NCBI GenBank assembly: GCA_020152595.1
Contig: JAIGNY010002211.1
Coordinates: 203,501-267,500, forward strand
DNA length: 64,000 bases
Origin: Chiridota heheva
Taxonomy: Eukaryota; Echinodermata; Holothuroidea; Apodida; Chiridotidae
Direction: 5' to 3'
Numbering within the stretch: the stretch's first letter is position 1; the number at the start of each line of letters is the position of its first letter. This document shows positions 1 to 12,345 of the stretch, piece after piece. Under the pieces are notes generated by a model. It worked only from the letters and a program-made list of their open reading frames with translations, was not told the origin of the DNA and searched no databases. The translations under genes were made by a program, and so were the position numbers.

Positions 1-201
1 TGAAATTATTGTGCGTAATGTTTGTTATGTTATGTATGTAAATCAGCGGATTATATCAATAGAGCGAGATTAAAAGGAGATTAATTGACCGAATTGAACT
101 TTTGAGTGCCAGGCGGAAGAGTGAATCTTAGAGCCGAGTGCTGGGCGGGAATTGTGAGTCCTGGGCGGGCCTGCCCAGCGCCACCCACCGTAGCTAGAAC
201 C
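1..201. mobile_element. Right end of a non-autonomous hAT-like element (cut by window start)
   Basis: This stretch matches 22003-22217 almost base for base and ends with the same terminus, TAGCTAGAACCCTG. In the second copy that terminus is the inverted partner of a left end beginning CAGGGTTCTAGCTA and is flanked by a near-perfect 8-bp duplication, which is typical of hAT. No coding capacity is visible. The left part lies before the window. Confidence 0.65.
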
Positions 202-600
202 CTGGTCACTACCAGTTATCAGTAACAAAGGCAATCGCCATATGAACCTGAGTTAGATGACTCAGAAAACATGCCAATTAAGAGAGCGTTCGACACAATA
301 TAAACATCATAGTATTGTTTAAAATAATGCAACAAAACTCACCGACTTCCTCCATGAGACGGAACGGGTTAGTAAATAGACAATTGGGAACAAAGCATGT
401 GTTAGCTAATGCTAATTGAGGAATTCCCAAACCGAGGAAAAAATCACTAGAGCTAAAGCAAAAGTTAGTGGGGTAAACACAAACGTCATAAAGTAGGTCA
501 AGCAAATACAGGGGAATAAATGCGACATGTTTTTCCAAACGGCTGCACGAATTATCCCATGAAAGGGTCTATGCCTCTAACTCAAGTGCATGCCCTAGCT
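202..600. other. Unassigned stretch
   Basis: No exon, structured RNA or repeat was recognised between the hAT end and the DIRS-like remains. The 86-codon minus-strand ORF here has no familiar motif. Confidence 0.4.
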
Positions 601-2520
601 GTTCCAGTAACAGCACCAACCATTTTAAGAGATTGCTTTTGACGATCCATTGTTAGATAGTGTTTCGTGAAACCGACCGATGAGACCTCTGAAATGAAAC
701 GAAGAACGCTTTTGTAATGCCGAGCATCGGCTGCGTACATATAAAACAATTCTAAAGATGGCAGACAGACGGGCCACCATGCATTGTTTTCTGGTGGGTC
801 TGAAGGCGAGGAAAGCGGCGGTACGAGTCCAGTCTCCAGTCGAAAGATAAAAATGACCTTCTTTGGGAAAACACACGAAAGCACCTCTGCGCTTAGTAGA
901 GTCCACAGAAGAAGCAGACAACTCTTTTAAGCGTAAACTCCTAAGTGGGCAAATGGAGGGTGGCTGGAGCAGAGCTTCCACCAGTGTGCCTAAGACAATT
1001 TGCATGACCCACAGGGATGCAAGAATCATGGAAGGTCTTTATAAGAAGATTCTTTTTGGCTAATTTACACAGTGGTCGCGAGTCTGTGACCATTGACCCA
1101 ACTGGAAAGCCTTGATGGATGGCTGCTACAGCTATCCTACAGCTCTTGACTGATCTGAGTCTGGGAGAAGACCTCCCCAAAATAGGAGGGGGGGGGGGGA
1201 GGAAAGGGACATTGATTCCTCAGAAAAACCAGATCAGCGGACAGAGGCCACACAGTCAAATGAAGTGTCCTGGAATGAGACAAAAGTCGTCTCTGACCAG
1301 AAGCTCGTACGGGAAGCCTGCAAAAAGTTTGAGCAGCTGAGGGAACCACAGTTGGCTGGGTCAAATGGGTGCTACCGGTAGTAGCCTCGGTACCAACGCA
1401 AACGGCGGAAAAGGCGTAACCCATGTAGTGAGTCCCTGTGATTGTGAATGTGTCGACTCTGAAACCTGTGGGTCAGGTGACAATACGCAGAGAATCGAAA
1501 GCTTGCGATCATCCACAGACGCGGACAGACCGACGTCCGGGAGGCTGAATGTTGTCCAGATCGCTCTGGTCACCCGTAGTAAGCACGCCCATCCTGTGGG
1601 GGTCCACTGAGGTGAGACGACAGATCCGTGATCATGTTCTCTTAGCCAGAAAGGTGAACGGCCTAAAGGCTGACCTAATTTTTCTTGCACCAAGATGAGA
1701 GGAAGGATTCAGAAACTGCTGGAGTCCTCCCTGTCTGAGAGAGAGAGATCACAACAGTGGTGCAATGTCGGCTCTTATCTGAACTGTTTTGCTCAGCACT
1801 AATGGTTTCAGCATATGCCATTACCTGCCCAAGTTCCTGCAATTGGGAACCAAGTTAAATGTGCTCCCCACCCCATCCACGACGCATCCGTCTTCACTGA
1901 GAGTGAAGGTCTGATGGGTAGAAACTTTGCTCCTCATGGGGAGGCCGCACCACCACTAAACATGGGTGGGCATTGTCTGAAGGTGTGGAGCGGGGGTACT
2001 GATGTGTCTTGGAAGGGACCACAGAAGGTCTAGCCAAAGGGGATGTTGGTCCCTAATGTGGAACTTGCACATGGGGACTACATCCACCGGACTGGCTAAA
2101 CGGTCTATGAGCATCAGCCAGCCAGTCTCTCGTCAGAGATGTTCGGTGTGAGAGGAGGAAGTCTGCTACCACCTTCACGGCTAGCACTTTCTTCTCTATC
2201 GGCCGTAAATGGCCTTGAGTAAGTCCAGGACGGTCGAGGTCTCCATGAGACCATCTTCAGCCCGAGGGGTAGATTTCAAAAACGTCCTCCCTGCGATTGG
2301 GCTAGGTGGGAAGGAAGGAAGTGAGAAGCAAGGGAGGGATGGAAACTGTCCTCTCCATTTGCACTTCCTGCTTCTTTCTTGATCCCTACTTTGGGACCGG
2401 CTCCGCTGTGGAGAGGACCGAGGAGAGAGGTGAGCGGAATGCCGAACGTCGGCGAAACCCGTGAGGGGTGCTGGTAAGCGTGGTGGACGAGGAGGAGGCA
2501 TGGGAAAGAGGACCGTCAAA
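600..2520 (-). mobile_element. Degraded DIRS-like tyrosine-recombinase retrotransposon
   Basis: Read on the minus strand, several frames carry fragments in the DIRS order. At about 1.9 kb is GAHLTWFPIAGTW, like the DIRS RNase H segment GWGAHL...GTWS. At about 1250 is LHLTVWPLSA, the typical linker between RNase H and recombinase. At 1180-940 is SVKSCRIAVAAIHQGFPVGS with SRPLCKL, like the start of the tyrosine recombinase, and a GDWTRT segment follows near 830. Stops and frameshifts interrupt every part. The reverse transcriptase is missing, so this is an internally deleted fossil. A 107-codon Pro/Arg/Ser-rich ORF at 2519-2196 could be the gag remnant. Confidence 0.55.
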
Positions 2521-3330
2521 CGTCGCTTCCCTTCTGCGCTCTCGCAACGACTTTCTCTAAGTACCGCTCCTTAAGCCACGCGTGGTCTAGCCATGCCACT
2601 ATGTCTCAGCCATTGTATAGTGCGCAAGTCTGCAGGGGAACACATGGTCAGCTGTCATAGCACAACTCACGGGTAAACCCTTGGCGGTGTTAACTAACCT
2701 CTTGCCAATGCCGTACCTGGGTGCGTCTGGGGTGCGCCTGGCTATGCTGGACGCCCTACTTAGCTTATCCAAGTCGCCAGTAAAGTGCTGTGAATATTGG
2801 AAATATTTTCTGGCCATTAGCTCCAATAAGCTATTTTTAATTTAGGGTTAACATACATCGTTTGCATTGTTAACTCTGGGAAGCTCTTACAATGGTGGAA
2901 CTGTGGAGCCCATGGTTACCGCTGTAGAGAGTATTAGGAGATCGTTGTCTTCGTATAGTGTCAGCGTACAAAAACATTGCCAAGACACTATACAATGACC
3001 GAGAAGCAACGTGGCAGGTGTGACTGCACATGTAACCTTGCATTGTTAAAGTCTAGCGTTAGAGTAACAGCGTATGAAAAATGGGTCTTTAGTCGATCCA
3101 CATGAATGGTAGTGAGGAAAACCATCTCCTCACTACGTTGTTCAGGTGCCCACCATAGACACAAGACCTTGCTGGTGTGGGTCTAGGTTGGCTATGAATA
3201 AAGTTTGTTTAAACTTTACTGATTTAAACCGATGTGTAAATCCGGCTGGTCGTAGAGACCTGCGTACTTGAAAAGTGTACAGATAACCCAATGTTGTGGG
3301 TCTGACTGATATTATTAACCCTGGTTTATA
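2521..3330. other. Unassigned stretch
   Basis: No gene was recognised. A-T rich tracts with repeated GTTAAC and TAACA words occur from about 2,850 on and grade into the satellite-like DNA to the right. Confidence 0.4.
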
Positions 3331-3953
3331 ACGAATTAGATGGCAGGCTGTTAACGTAAACCGTATACTAAATAGGCTGCTCACCGCGTAAGGCTCTAAG
3401 CCGTAGGGCGGTTTTGGATCGCAAGACCGCGGAGCCATAAGCCATTGGCTATAGCCCTGAAGATAACTAGCACCATACGCAGGATGGGCCGTTAATTAAT
3501 AAAAGTCTATTTGCCTGAAAAGGTTAAACAAAATGGTGTTATAACGTGCACCGTAAGCAATACGTTACATTGAACAGATTCTTGCAACCGTGGGCCGGTG
3601 GCTATGGCCTGTCTGGTTATTAACTTAGTTAAGGTATTTTAATAAATCGTTAACATATGTCGTAAACTATATGGGTCGTTAACGTAAAGAAGTTACAACC
3701 GTTCCGATATAGTGTTAATGTGCAGCGTATACAATAACCGGAGCTGTATGGACCCATAAAGCTTGGATAAGGAGTCGAATGGACCCATGAACCTGTGGCG
3801 TGGAGCCCTATGGATAAGCACCGAGCCGTACACCGGAGCCGTGCAGACCCGTATGGACCCATGGAAGTAATCCAATGGCTCTACAGCGAGCTGTAAAATA
3901 ACTTGTAACTTATTATACTATGGGGCCGTAGGGATCCATTCACCGGAGCCGTA

Positions 3954-3965
3954 TGGACTCGTAAA
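3954..3965. repeat. Target-site duplication, left copy
   Basis: TGGACTCGTAAA is repeated exactly at 5690-5701. Other satellite units have CCCG at this place, so the shared CTCG variant marks a true duplication. Confidence 0.85.
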
Positions 3966-5689
3966 TGTTTGTTTGTTTGTTTGATGAGGTCTTAACGGCA
4001 CCACGACAACGAAGGTCAAATTGTGCCTGAGAGGTCAGATCATTTTAGAGGTAGTAAGGAAAGAGACCAGGGGAAGAATGAGAGAAATTCAAGAACAAAA
4101 GCCAGAAAGCTGTGATCGAGAGAGGAGGTGCATGGGTAAAACTAAAAACAAAGTAGAGAGGGGGTGGAAGAGGAGAATTAAATATGGTTGTAGAGGGATG
4201 CATGCTGAAGGAAGGAGACTATTTTATCTGGAGGATTGTTGTGGAAGAACTCAGCAATTGAGTTGTGGGGAGCGAGAGAAGCTCTGGGAAGGTTGTACAG
4301 GGGCAAGCAAGGAGAACGTGTTGGATTGTGAGGATGCAGTGGCAATTGTTACAGAGGGTTGGGGGAACCAATAAGGAGGTGGGAGTGAGTGAGGTGGGTG
4401 TGACCAATTCTAAGGACGGGTAATATGAGCGTTGTCGATCGAGAAAGGTTGTTGATGGTGGATTTGATCGGGATTGTGGGCTGGATAACACGGAGTTTGT
4501 TATCAATTTGGAAGTTCCATAAGGTTTGCCAGCGGTCACGAACAAGAGAAGCGATAAGCGGTTTGATGTCAGAGAGGGTTTTGGGAAAGGGGAAGGGAGG
4601 AGGTTAAGGGCAAGTTTAGCGGCTGTATCAGCCCTGTCATTGCCAGGGATGCCAACATGGCTGGGTATCCAGAAGAAAAGAACACTTTTCCTGCAGAGGG
4701 TGGGAGAAAAGAGCTTCCGGAGGAGGAGGTGGCAGGTGAGGTTATCCCATTTAAGATTGAGTAATGAAGTAAGAACAGCCTTTGAGTCAGAGAAAATGGA
4801 AAAGTGACTAAGAGGAGAGTACTCAATAAAGTTGAGGGCGAGGAGAATGGCCTTAGCCTCGGCTGAAAAGATGGATGAGTGGTCAGGAAGTCTGCTACTG
4901 AGGGTGATGTCTTGGATGATGGCAGCAGCAGCTGTCTTGTTGCCTTCCTTGGAGCCATCAGTATAGATGGAGGTGTAATTTGAGAGTTGGTCTTTGATTT
5001 GGTTGTGGAGATTGATGAAGAGATTAGGGTGAGTTTGAGTTTTGTTATAAGTGGAGAGGTCAAGGTGGACAGAAGGAAGGGGGTGGCCCAAAGGCGGAAA
5101 AGTGGGCCAGGAATAGGTGCCAAGAGTGGCGGGGTTGATGCCAAGTTGAAAGAGGTCTGATTTAATCGTAAGCTGAAGGGAGGCGATAGGGTTTTAGTCC
5201 TATCAAAGAGGGAGGAGAAATTGGGGTACCTAATGAGGTTGTAAACAGGGTTCTGGGTGTTGGTGAGGACTCTAAAAGCATAGGAGAGGCTAAGCTTTTT
5301 ACATCTAAGTAGAAAGGGGGTTCGTTGGCTTCAACATGAAGGCTAGTGATTGGGAGGTCCTGTAGGCTCCTAGACAAAGCCTGAGGGCTTCATTTTGGAT
5401 GGTGTTAATGTGGTTGAGGTATGAGTTGTGAGCGACACAGTAAACAATATTGCCATAGTCAAGCTTGGCACGAATGGTGAGCCTGAAAATTTTGAGGAGA
5501 GCATAGCGGTTCGCTCCCCAAGTAGTGTTGGAGAGCAGTCGGAGGAGGTTGAGGGAGCTATTGCATTTTAGTTTCAGGTTGGTGATGTGTGGCTTGTAGG
5601 TGAGCTTGGGGTCTAGAGTTAGACCAAGGAACTTTGTGTTTTCAACTTTAGGGATGCGATTCCCATTGAGCACAAAGTTCGGGTTGGGG
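3966..5689 (-). mobile_element. I-clade-like LINE, 5'-truncated, with RNase H
   Basis: On the minus strand the element encodes the end of the reverse transcriptase (KFLGLTLDPKLTYKPHI and NEALRLCLGAYRTS). An RNase H domain follows with all four acidic positions visible: IYTDGSK, AEAKAILLAL, IFSDSKAVL and GNDRAD. A C-terminal Cys/His motif (CNNCHCILTIQHVLLACP) and a 3' UTR ending in (CAAA)n come last. The RNase H part is open for 290 codons (5091-4219) but upstream frames shift. The copy is bounded by a 12-bp duplication, TGGACTCGTAAA, at 3954-3965 and 5690-5701. RNase H plus this thumb sequence favours the I/Nimb group over CR1 or RTE. Confidence 0.85.
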
Positions 5690-5701
5690 TGGACTCGTAA
5701 A
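5690..5701. repeat. Target-site duplication, right copy
   Basis: This is an exact 12-bp copy of 3954-3965, at the 5'-truncated end of the LINE. Confidence 0.85.
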
Positions 5702-6183
5702 GCTTGGATACGGAGACGTATGGACCCGTGCAAAAGACCCGTATGGAGTCGCATCAAGGACCTGTATGGAGCTATGAACCCAAGCCGTGGACCCGCAAGG
5801 ACCCGTGGAAGTAATCTAATGGCTCTACAGCGAGCAGTAAAATTACTTGTAACTTATTATACTATGGAGCCGTATGGATCCATTCACCGGAGCCGTATGG
5901 ACCCGTAAAGCTTGGATACGGAGACATATGGACCCGTGCAAAAGACCCAAATGGAGCCGCATCAAGGACCTGTATGGAGCCATGAACCCAAGCCGTGGAC
6001 CCGCAAGGACCTGTGGAAGTAATCTAATGGCTCTACAGCGAGCAGTAAAATTACTTGTAACTCACTTAGGACACTGCCCCTTGTGGCCCTATACCGGTCC
6101 CTTCACGGAATCGTGTAAGAAACAGTGGTGTAATAAGGAGTCACCCACCACTAAGTATGCCCTACTGACTCAGTATCATTGAG

Positions 6184-6723
6184 TTTGTTTGCTTGTTTGA
6201 TGAAGGCTTAACGGCACCACGACAACGAGGGTCAAATTGTGCCTGAGAGGTCAGATCATTCTAGAGGTAGGAAGGAAAAAAAACAGCGAGAGAATGAGAG
6301 AAATACAAGAACTAGAAGTCAGAAAGCTGGGATCGAGAGAGGAGGTGCATGGGTGAAGAAAAACAAACAAAGTAGAGAGAGGAGGTGGAAGAGGAGAATT
6401 AAATATGGCTGTAGAGGGAAGCATGGTGAAGGAAGGAGATAATTTTATCCGGAGGGGTTTTCTGGAAGAACACAGCAATTGAGTTGTGGAGAGCGAGGGA
6501 AGCTCTGGGAAGGTTGTACAGGGGGCAAGCAAGGAGAACGTGATGGACTGTGAGGGTACAATGGCAATTGTTACAGAGGGGTTGGGAGGAGCCAATAAGG
6601 AGGTGGGGGTGAGTGAGGTGGGTGTGACCTATTCTAAGACGGACAATATGAATGTTGTCGATACAAGAGAGGTTGTTGATGGTGGGTTTGATCGGAATGC
6701 TGGGCTGGATAACGTGGAGTTTC
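6184..6723 (-). mobile_element. I-clade LINE, 3' fragment
   Basis: The 3' UTR and the C-terminal coding end of the same LINE family as 3966-5689, starting at the (CAAA)n tail near 6184 on the minus strand. Similarity stops at GTGGAGTTT near 6723, so it is a strongly 5'-truncated insertion. It contains no complete domain. Confidence 0.75.
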
Positions 6724-9700
6724 GGCTAGTATTGTGTGGTTTATTTTAAGTTAAGTCGCTAAGACGCAACTTAGCTAATCGATATAGTTTCAGAAAAAAC
6801 TTACGTCCTACAAACTTCTGCCTGCAGCCCCTGCCGACTCAGTAGCGTCAAGTCCGGAGCCCCAGGGGGTAAGTCAGTATAAGTTAACAAAGTATACTAC
6901 TGCCTCAGACCTCCGTGTCTCAGTAGCATCGAGCCGTGGGACGTGGTGTGAGCAAAAAACTCCAAGAGACTTTATTGAGACCTAATATATAAAACGTGAA
7001 GCGCCTCTTGACGTTTGGAATAAATATATATATAAACTTACACCACAGCTCCCCCACGGGAGGGAGGGGGGGGGGGGTGTACTTACGACCCTTATGCGGG
7101 CAAAACGGAACTGAGAAAGATGTCAAACATGGTATGAGGCAAGCAAGAGCAATTTAGTGCACCGGAAAAAAAAATCAGATAGACTTATATCTGAAAATTT
7201 TTAAAACTTGAGAAAATGCACAAAATGTAAAATCTTTTAAATGTACAGGAGTAGCGTAGAAAACACAAACCACTGTGCTCTTGATGTCTGTGGAAAAGGA
7301 AAAGAGGTGAATTCTTTCTGAAGGGGGGCAAATGGGAGACCCCTCAGGATCTCTCCAGGGCCCCCTTAATCGAGTTCATAAATTAAAAGTAGAAGGTATC
7401 AACTCATGCCGTATGGTAACGTAAAATAATATATAGGCTCTCTTGTAATAACTGTAGCTCCTTGGAGCTGGCTGAAGCCGACTCCTCACTCATCCTCTGG
7501 TGACGTCATGCCTCTTGCGCACGCACCAACATTGAAGCGAGAAGCTGGCCTAATGCATACGAGAATCTGTACTAAAGACATTCTAACATGTTAATACATA
7601 TGCACTGTATAACACTAGGCTATCCTCGTGGAATGGCGGGGGCCTAGGGAGAACCACACATCAACCCAAGGGAATGGGTTCCTCTAAACAAGCACATTAT
7701 GTGCTCTAGGGAATAAAAACACCTGCCGCGAGAGTAGGAATCTCTTGTACTAGCCACCCATTTTGTATGGATGGAAGCAAAAACACTCTAACCTAAGTGT
7801 AAGCTGAATGAGGAAAGTCCTGTGAGTCGGACCAGAAATCTCCCGGTCCCAGTCCCATGGCCACCTCGTCTTACCTCAGGTGACTTCAAAAGGCTAGAAG
7901 AAAATGCAAAACAGCATAAAACACCTGCATGGTAGGAGCTGCAAGGATGAAATTGATAGAAAAAGGTGACAATTTAAAGAAATTTCTCGACCAGTTCCAG
8001 CGATGTTGTGACAGCAATGCACTTAAAAGAAGTGGGGGATGTTAGAGGTATTATGGAGGTCAGGGCTGGGCTGGTAACGTTTTTATGGTCGATTAAAAGT
8101 GCGTTAGAATCAGGTCATTGGACCAGATTGCAATATTTATAGAATGGATGGTAAGATATTATTTGAAGTAAATACTACAACTTTAATATACCTTGCTTTC
8201 CAAGATGAATAGCAAACTCAGCTGCTTGATGACATCGCCTCATTGATAATCTATCAGAAATATAAAAACCTTGTGAGAGATATTCTACAACAATTATGTT
8301 ACAATGATTTTCATACATGATCAAAATTGTTTTAAGAAAATTAAAATCTAAGTTGACATCATAATTTCAACTGTTTGCAGACTTCAAATACAAATTTTCC
8401 AATATGCCCAGGCACACATAAATATCATATGTGATGTTGAAAGATACTATGCTTTTTTCCCAGGCTGTATACATTTCTGATGTGTAGCCTATACATGAAT
8501 GGAAAAACAGGGTGGGCAAAAAATCTTGTTACCCCTCATACGCTGTTAACATTGACATTTGATGGTTTCTTTGTATTGCAAAGTGCGTAAGTCTGAAGAG
8601 TGTTTGGGGGAATACTGTAGAAGTTGTTTTTTTGTGTGTGTGATTTTGTTCTCAATCCTGTTGTTCCACAATTGTTGGTAACAAAGCAAATATAATATCA
8701 GCACTCAAATTTTGACATTTGACAGACATGGAATGTGGCAAAACTCCTATTTGTGACACTTAACCTGCAAGACTCACCAAGTCTCAATATCATACACTGT
8801 CACAGCATAAAACAGCAGAAACTTAAAGAAACAAGATTAACAAGAAAGTGCTACAAAATGTTTTTATTCAGGAGTTTCAAAGCTTTTATGAATTTGTTTA
8901 AAAATGACTTTGTTTAAAAATGAATTTGTTTAAAAATGATCTAAACTGTGTGATCTTGTCAATCAATATCATAGTTCATTAAAAAGGCAACTGAATAATT
9001 TTCAGATGATTATTATGGATGCATTTCCAAACTGATATTATGATGTCTTCCGTCATTCTCATCCACAAATGTTAACCAGAACCGAAATGTTTTGTGGTTC
9101 AGCTGCTTTTTTTAATCTCATCGCCCGCCCACATATACATATATGTGGGGATGAGATATTGTAGTCAATTTGTTGTGTAGGCAAATCACTGCCTATACCT
9201 CCTACACTACATGGCCACCCCTCTTGATATTTGGGGGGCTGGTGAGGCTCACCTCATATGACCTCATATTAGGGGTTAGGAGTTTTTGGAACGGTGTGTG
9301 TGTGTGTGCCCATTTGCTTTGATATTCATTTAAGGACCTTGATCTAACAACACACCAATCATTTAAGGACCCAGGTCGTGTTTGAGGACTTGAAGACACG
9401 TCCTTAAATGTTTTTGCTATAAATAAGAAAAAATTATTTTAAGATGGCTCTTGAGAAGTTTTACAAGATGTCCTTAATGAACCAGTTGAATCAACATGTA
9501 ATTTCACACTATCTTCAGAGTGCTAAAAATTCCACACTGATTTTTTTTTAATGGATTGCGCCACAAGTCCTTAACACAGTTACCCACTGATTCGCCATGA
9601 GTCCTTAGTTGTTTAGTAAAACTGAAAATTATGTAACACACACATAAGTCCTTTGATGAATAGCTGTACCAGATCTTGTCCAGGGTCCTTAGTTGCTTAG

Positions 9701-10030
9701 CAAAACCTAACATTTTGTTTTTTCGTCCTTAAAAAGATAACATAAATCAGGACTGTATTTTTGTTTACTTTTTAAGTCCCTTTACCTAACAAGCAATTAA
9801 CAATGATAAAACAACAATTATTTCAGTTCCACTACTTCATTATAAAAGTCTGTATCATTGAGTCCTCAATTGGATAGTTTGATGCCAAGGTCCTCGATCA
9901 GTATGTGAAGAACATATGGGTGTGTGTGTGTATGCAACAATTATTCTTGTGTCGCTGACCGGATTACACACATGAACCAAAATTGGTGGATGGGTACCCC
10001 TGGCCCGGAACTTTGTCTTCAAGGATTTGG
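6724..10030. other. Non-coding stretch with no recognised gene
   Basis: No exon or domain was recognised. A CRE-like TGACGTCA lies near 7500. An AT-rich section runs from 8100 to 9100, with a small TTTGTTTAAAAATGA repeat at about 8895-8940. A (GT)n tract lies at 9294-9308. From about 9330 to 9740 the words GTCCTTA or AAGGACC recur many times in both orientations, with no assignable function. Confidence 0.4.
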
Positions 10031-10032
10031 GG

Positions 10033-10905
10033 TACAAAGGTCAAATCAAACCAGTTTTTGGTGATGGCTGTATCCTTTGAAGGAATTATTTGATATCTTT
10101 ACAAATTGAATAGGTGGGTAGGGTTTAACATTCTATTTTTTTAAATAATTGGAGGTCAAAATGTCAAAGGTTATGGGTCAAAGGTCAAATAAGTGTTTTT
10201 TATGCAAAACTTTGTGCCATTTCCAAACTAAAATAGTACAAGACCTATACCAACCCTATATTGTACCATGATACTTTAGTACATGAATTTGTGTCCCGTG
10301 GACTCTGGGGTCAAAAAGCTATGGACCACTATTCACCATTTTCCTATAGTTATGGAATGGTAAATGTGACGTGAGCATGAATGGTGCAAGAGTAGCATGG
10401 TACGATATATGTGAAAAGTTTCATATGTTGTTTCAGTGATTAGAGTCAAGGGTCAGAGTCAAATATGTGATTTTAGGGATAATTATGTACTAATTTGACA
10501 TTTTTGTACCATTTTAAATTCTAAAAGTGCAAGATCGATAGCAATCCTATGTTTGTATCATGATACTGTGGTACATGAAGTTATGTCCTGTAAACACTGG
10601 GGTGAAAGGTCAAATGAAACCAGTTTTTAGTAATGGCTGTATCTTTTAAGGAATATTACCTGGTATCTTTACAAATTGCAAGGTGTGTAGGGTTTATATT
10701 TTAACAAAAATTAAAAACAATTGGAGGTCAAAAGGTCATGGATCAAAGGTCAAATAAGTGCTTTTTATGCAAAATTTTGCATCATTTTAAATTCAAAAAG
10801 CACAAGACCTATACCAACCCTATGTTGTACCATGATACCTTTGTACATAAATTTGTGTCCTGAAGACTCTGGGGTCAAAAGGTCAAAGGTTAAAGATCAC
10901 AGAGC
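10033..10905. repeat. Two tandem copies of a ~570-bp unit rich in GGTCA half-sites
   Basis: A segment from CCAGTTTTTGGTGATGGC (about 10050) to CTCTGGGGTCAAAA (about 10315) recurs at about 10620-10880 with many substitutions. Both carry runs of GGTCA direct repeats. GGGTCAAAGGTCA at 10175-10187 is a perfect DR1 arrangement, and AGGTCAAAGGTTA lies at 10880-10892. The unit is probably a dispersed element of unknown class. Confidence 0.6.
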
Positions 10906-10939
10906 TAGTAGCCCCTTTTAACCATTTCTCCCATAGTTA

Positions 10940-12345
10940 TTATTATTATTATTATTAGCTATTTTTCCCCACTATGCTGTATGCTGGTGATGAGATCAGC
11001 TACTATATGGATTGCTTTCTTGTTTGAATAAGCTGATAAATTTGAACAATTTGTATTAACTGTCATGTCATTGCATATCATGAAATATTTGTTCCAGGAT
11101 TTATTTACACCCACCATGCAGATCAAAAAAATATTGACAACATGAGCATTTGCACAATGATTAACAATGCTATCATAGCAAGTATGATGCAAAAACAGTT
11201 GCTCATTTATCCTATTTCAAGTATTTGAATTAAGCCCCACCTACTAATTAATATTCATGACATCACTATCACAACATTCAAAACATATGCACAGATCATG
11301 ACCCATCTGTGTACAACATATGGCATAAATACAGTATGGTTTACATCCTTTAGTAATTTCACATTAAGCTACACCTACATGCATATTAATGACATCTCTT
11401 AACAACATGTACACAATAACCAACAATACCATCATGCCCAATATGACGCAAAACGGACATACACTTGCTCATTTATCAGTTTTTCAAATCTTGTACTTAA
11501 GCTCCACTCAATTATTAACATGCAGGAAATCACCACCAAAAACATTAGGGCACACCTGCAGACCATGAGCTATCTGTGTATTAAACACACATGATGTAAA
11601 GCCAGTTCATAGTTTTTGAGATATCGTGCTTACTAAGCTTATTCTTTACAAAATCATATTAAGCCCCACCCACTATGCATATTAATGAAAGTAAATGTTT
11701 TTATACAATGAACACATACACAATAACTAAAATCATTATTATAACAAATATGAAACAAAACAGACATGTGATTGTCAAAATAAGAGCATTTCAAGACTTT
11801 TATATTAAGTCCCCATCTACTCAATAATATTTATGAAATCACCATCACAAACATTAGGGCACAAGTGCGAACCAAGAGCTATCTACGTACCACACATGAC
11901 ATGAATCCAGTTCATTTTGATATTGGCAACCTGTTTGTTCACAAGACTGTGTACAATTGAAAGTTAAAGTTTTATACAATGAACACATGCACATAGCTAA
12001 CATCATTTACCATTCTTGATTATAATGTGTTTCACAAACAAAGCTCTTTTCAGCAAAATCATATTAAGCTGTGCCCTCTACGCATATTAATGAAATTCAA
12101 CGTTTTTACATCATGAACATGTGCACACCAGCTAACATCATAAACAAGGTATGAAACAAAACACTTGTTAAAATATGAACATTTCAAGATTTTTACATTA
12201 AGCCCTACCCACTCATTAATATGCATGACATCATTATCAAAAACAATAGGGCACATTTGTGGACCATGGGCTATATGTGTACCACATATGACATGAATCC
12301 AGTGTATCATTCTTGAGATATTGTGTTTACGAGCTGGCCATCACA
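10940..12345. repeat. Degenerate tandem/dispersed repeat with AAGCCCCACCCAC-ATTAATATGCAT cores
   Basis: The core (AAGCCC-ACCCACT followed by CATTAATATGCATGA or its reverse-like TATGCATATTAATGA) appears near 11232, 11368, 11500, 11663, 11815, 12067 and 12200. Some copies are followed by ATCACCATCAAAAACA and TAGGGCACA. Two alternating subtypes are seen. The same unit recurs at 29650-29930. No coding potential. Confidence 0.65.

Larger units (their letters stand above)
3330..6063. repeat. Satellite array of ~205-208-bp units with CCGTATGGACCC subrepeats
   Basis: Units start with AAGCTTGGATA at 3759, 5700 and 5908. The first complete unit is 3759-3963 (205 bp), the second 5700-5907 (208 bp) and the third runs to about 6063. 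Each contains degenerate repeats of CCGTATGGACCC/CCGTATGGAGCC and the same AT-rich core (GTAAAATTACTTGTAACTTA). More degenerate material extends left to about 3330. A LINE at 3966-5689 interrupts the array. Confidence 0.8.

Noticed and set aside
4219-5091. 290-codon ORF as a host ribonuclease H gene
   Set aside because: The neighbouring RT thumb, the C-terminal Cys/His motif, the (CAAA)n tail and the 12-bp duplication show it is part of a LINE.
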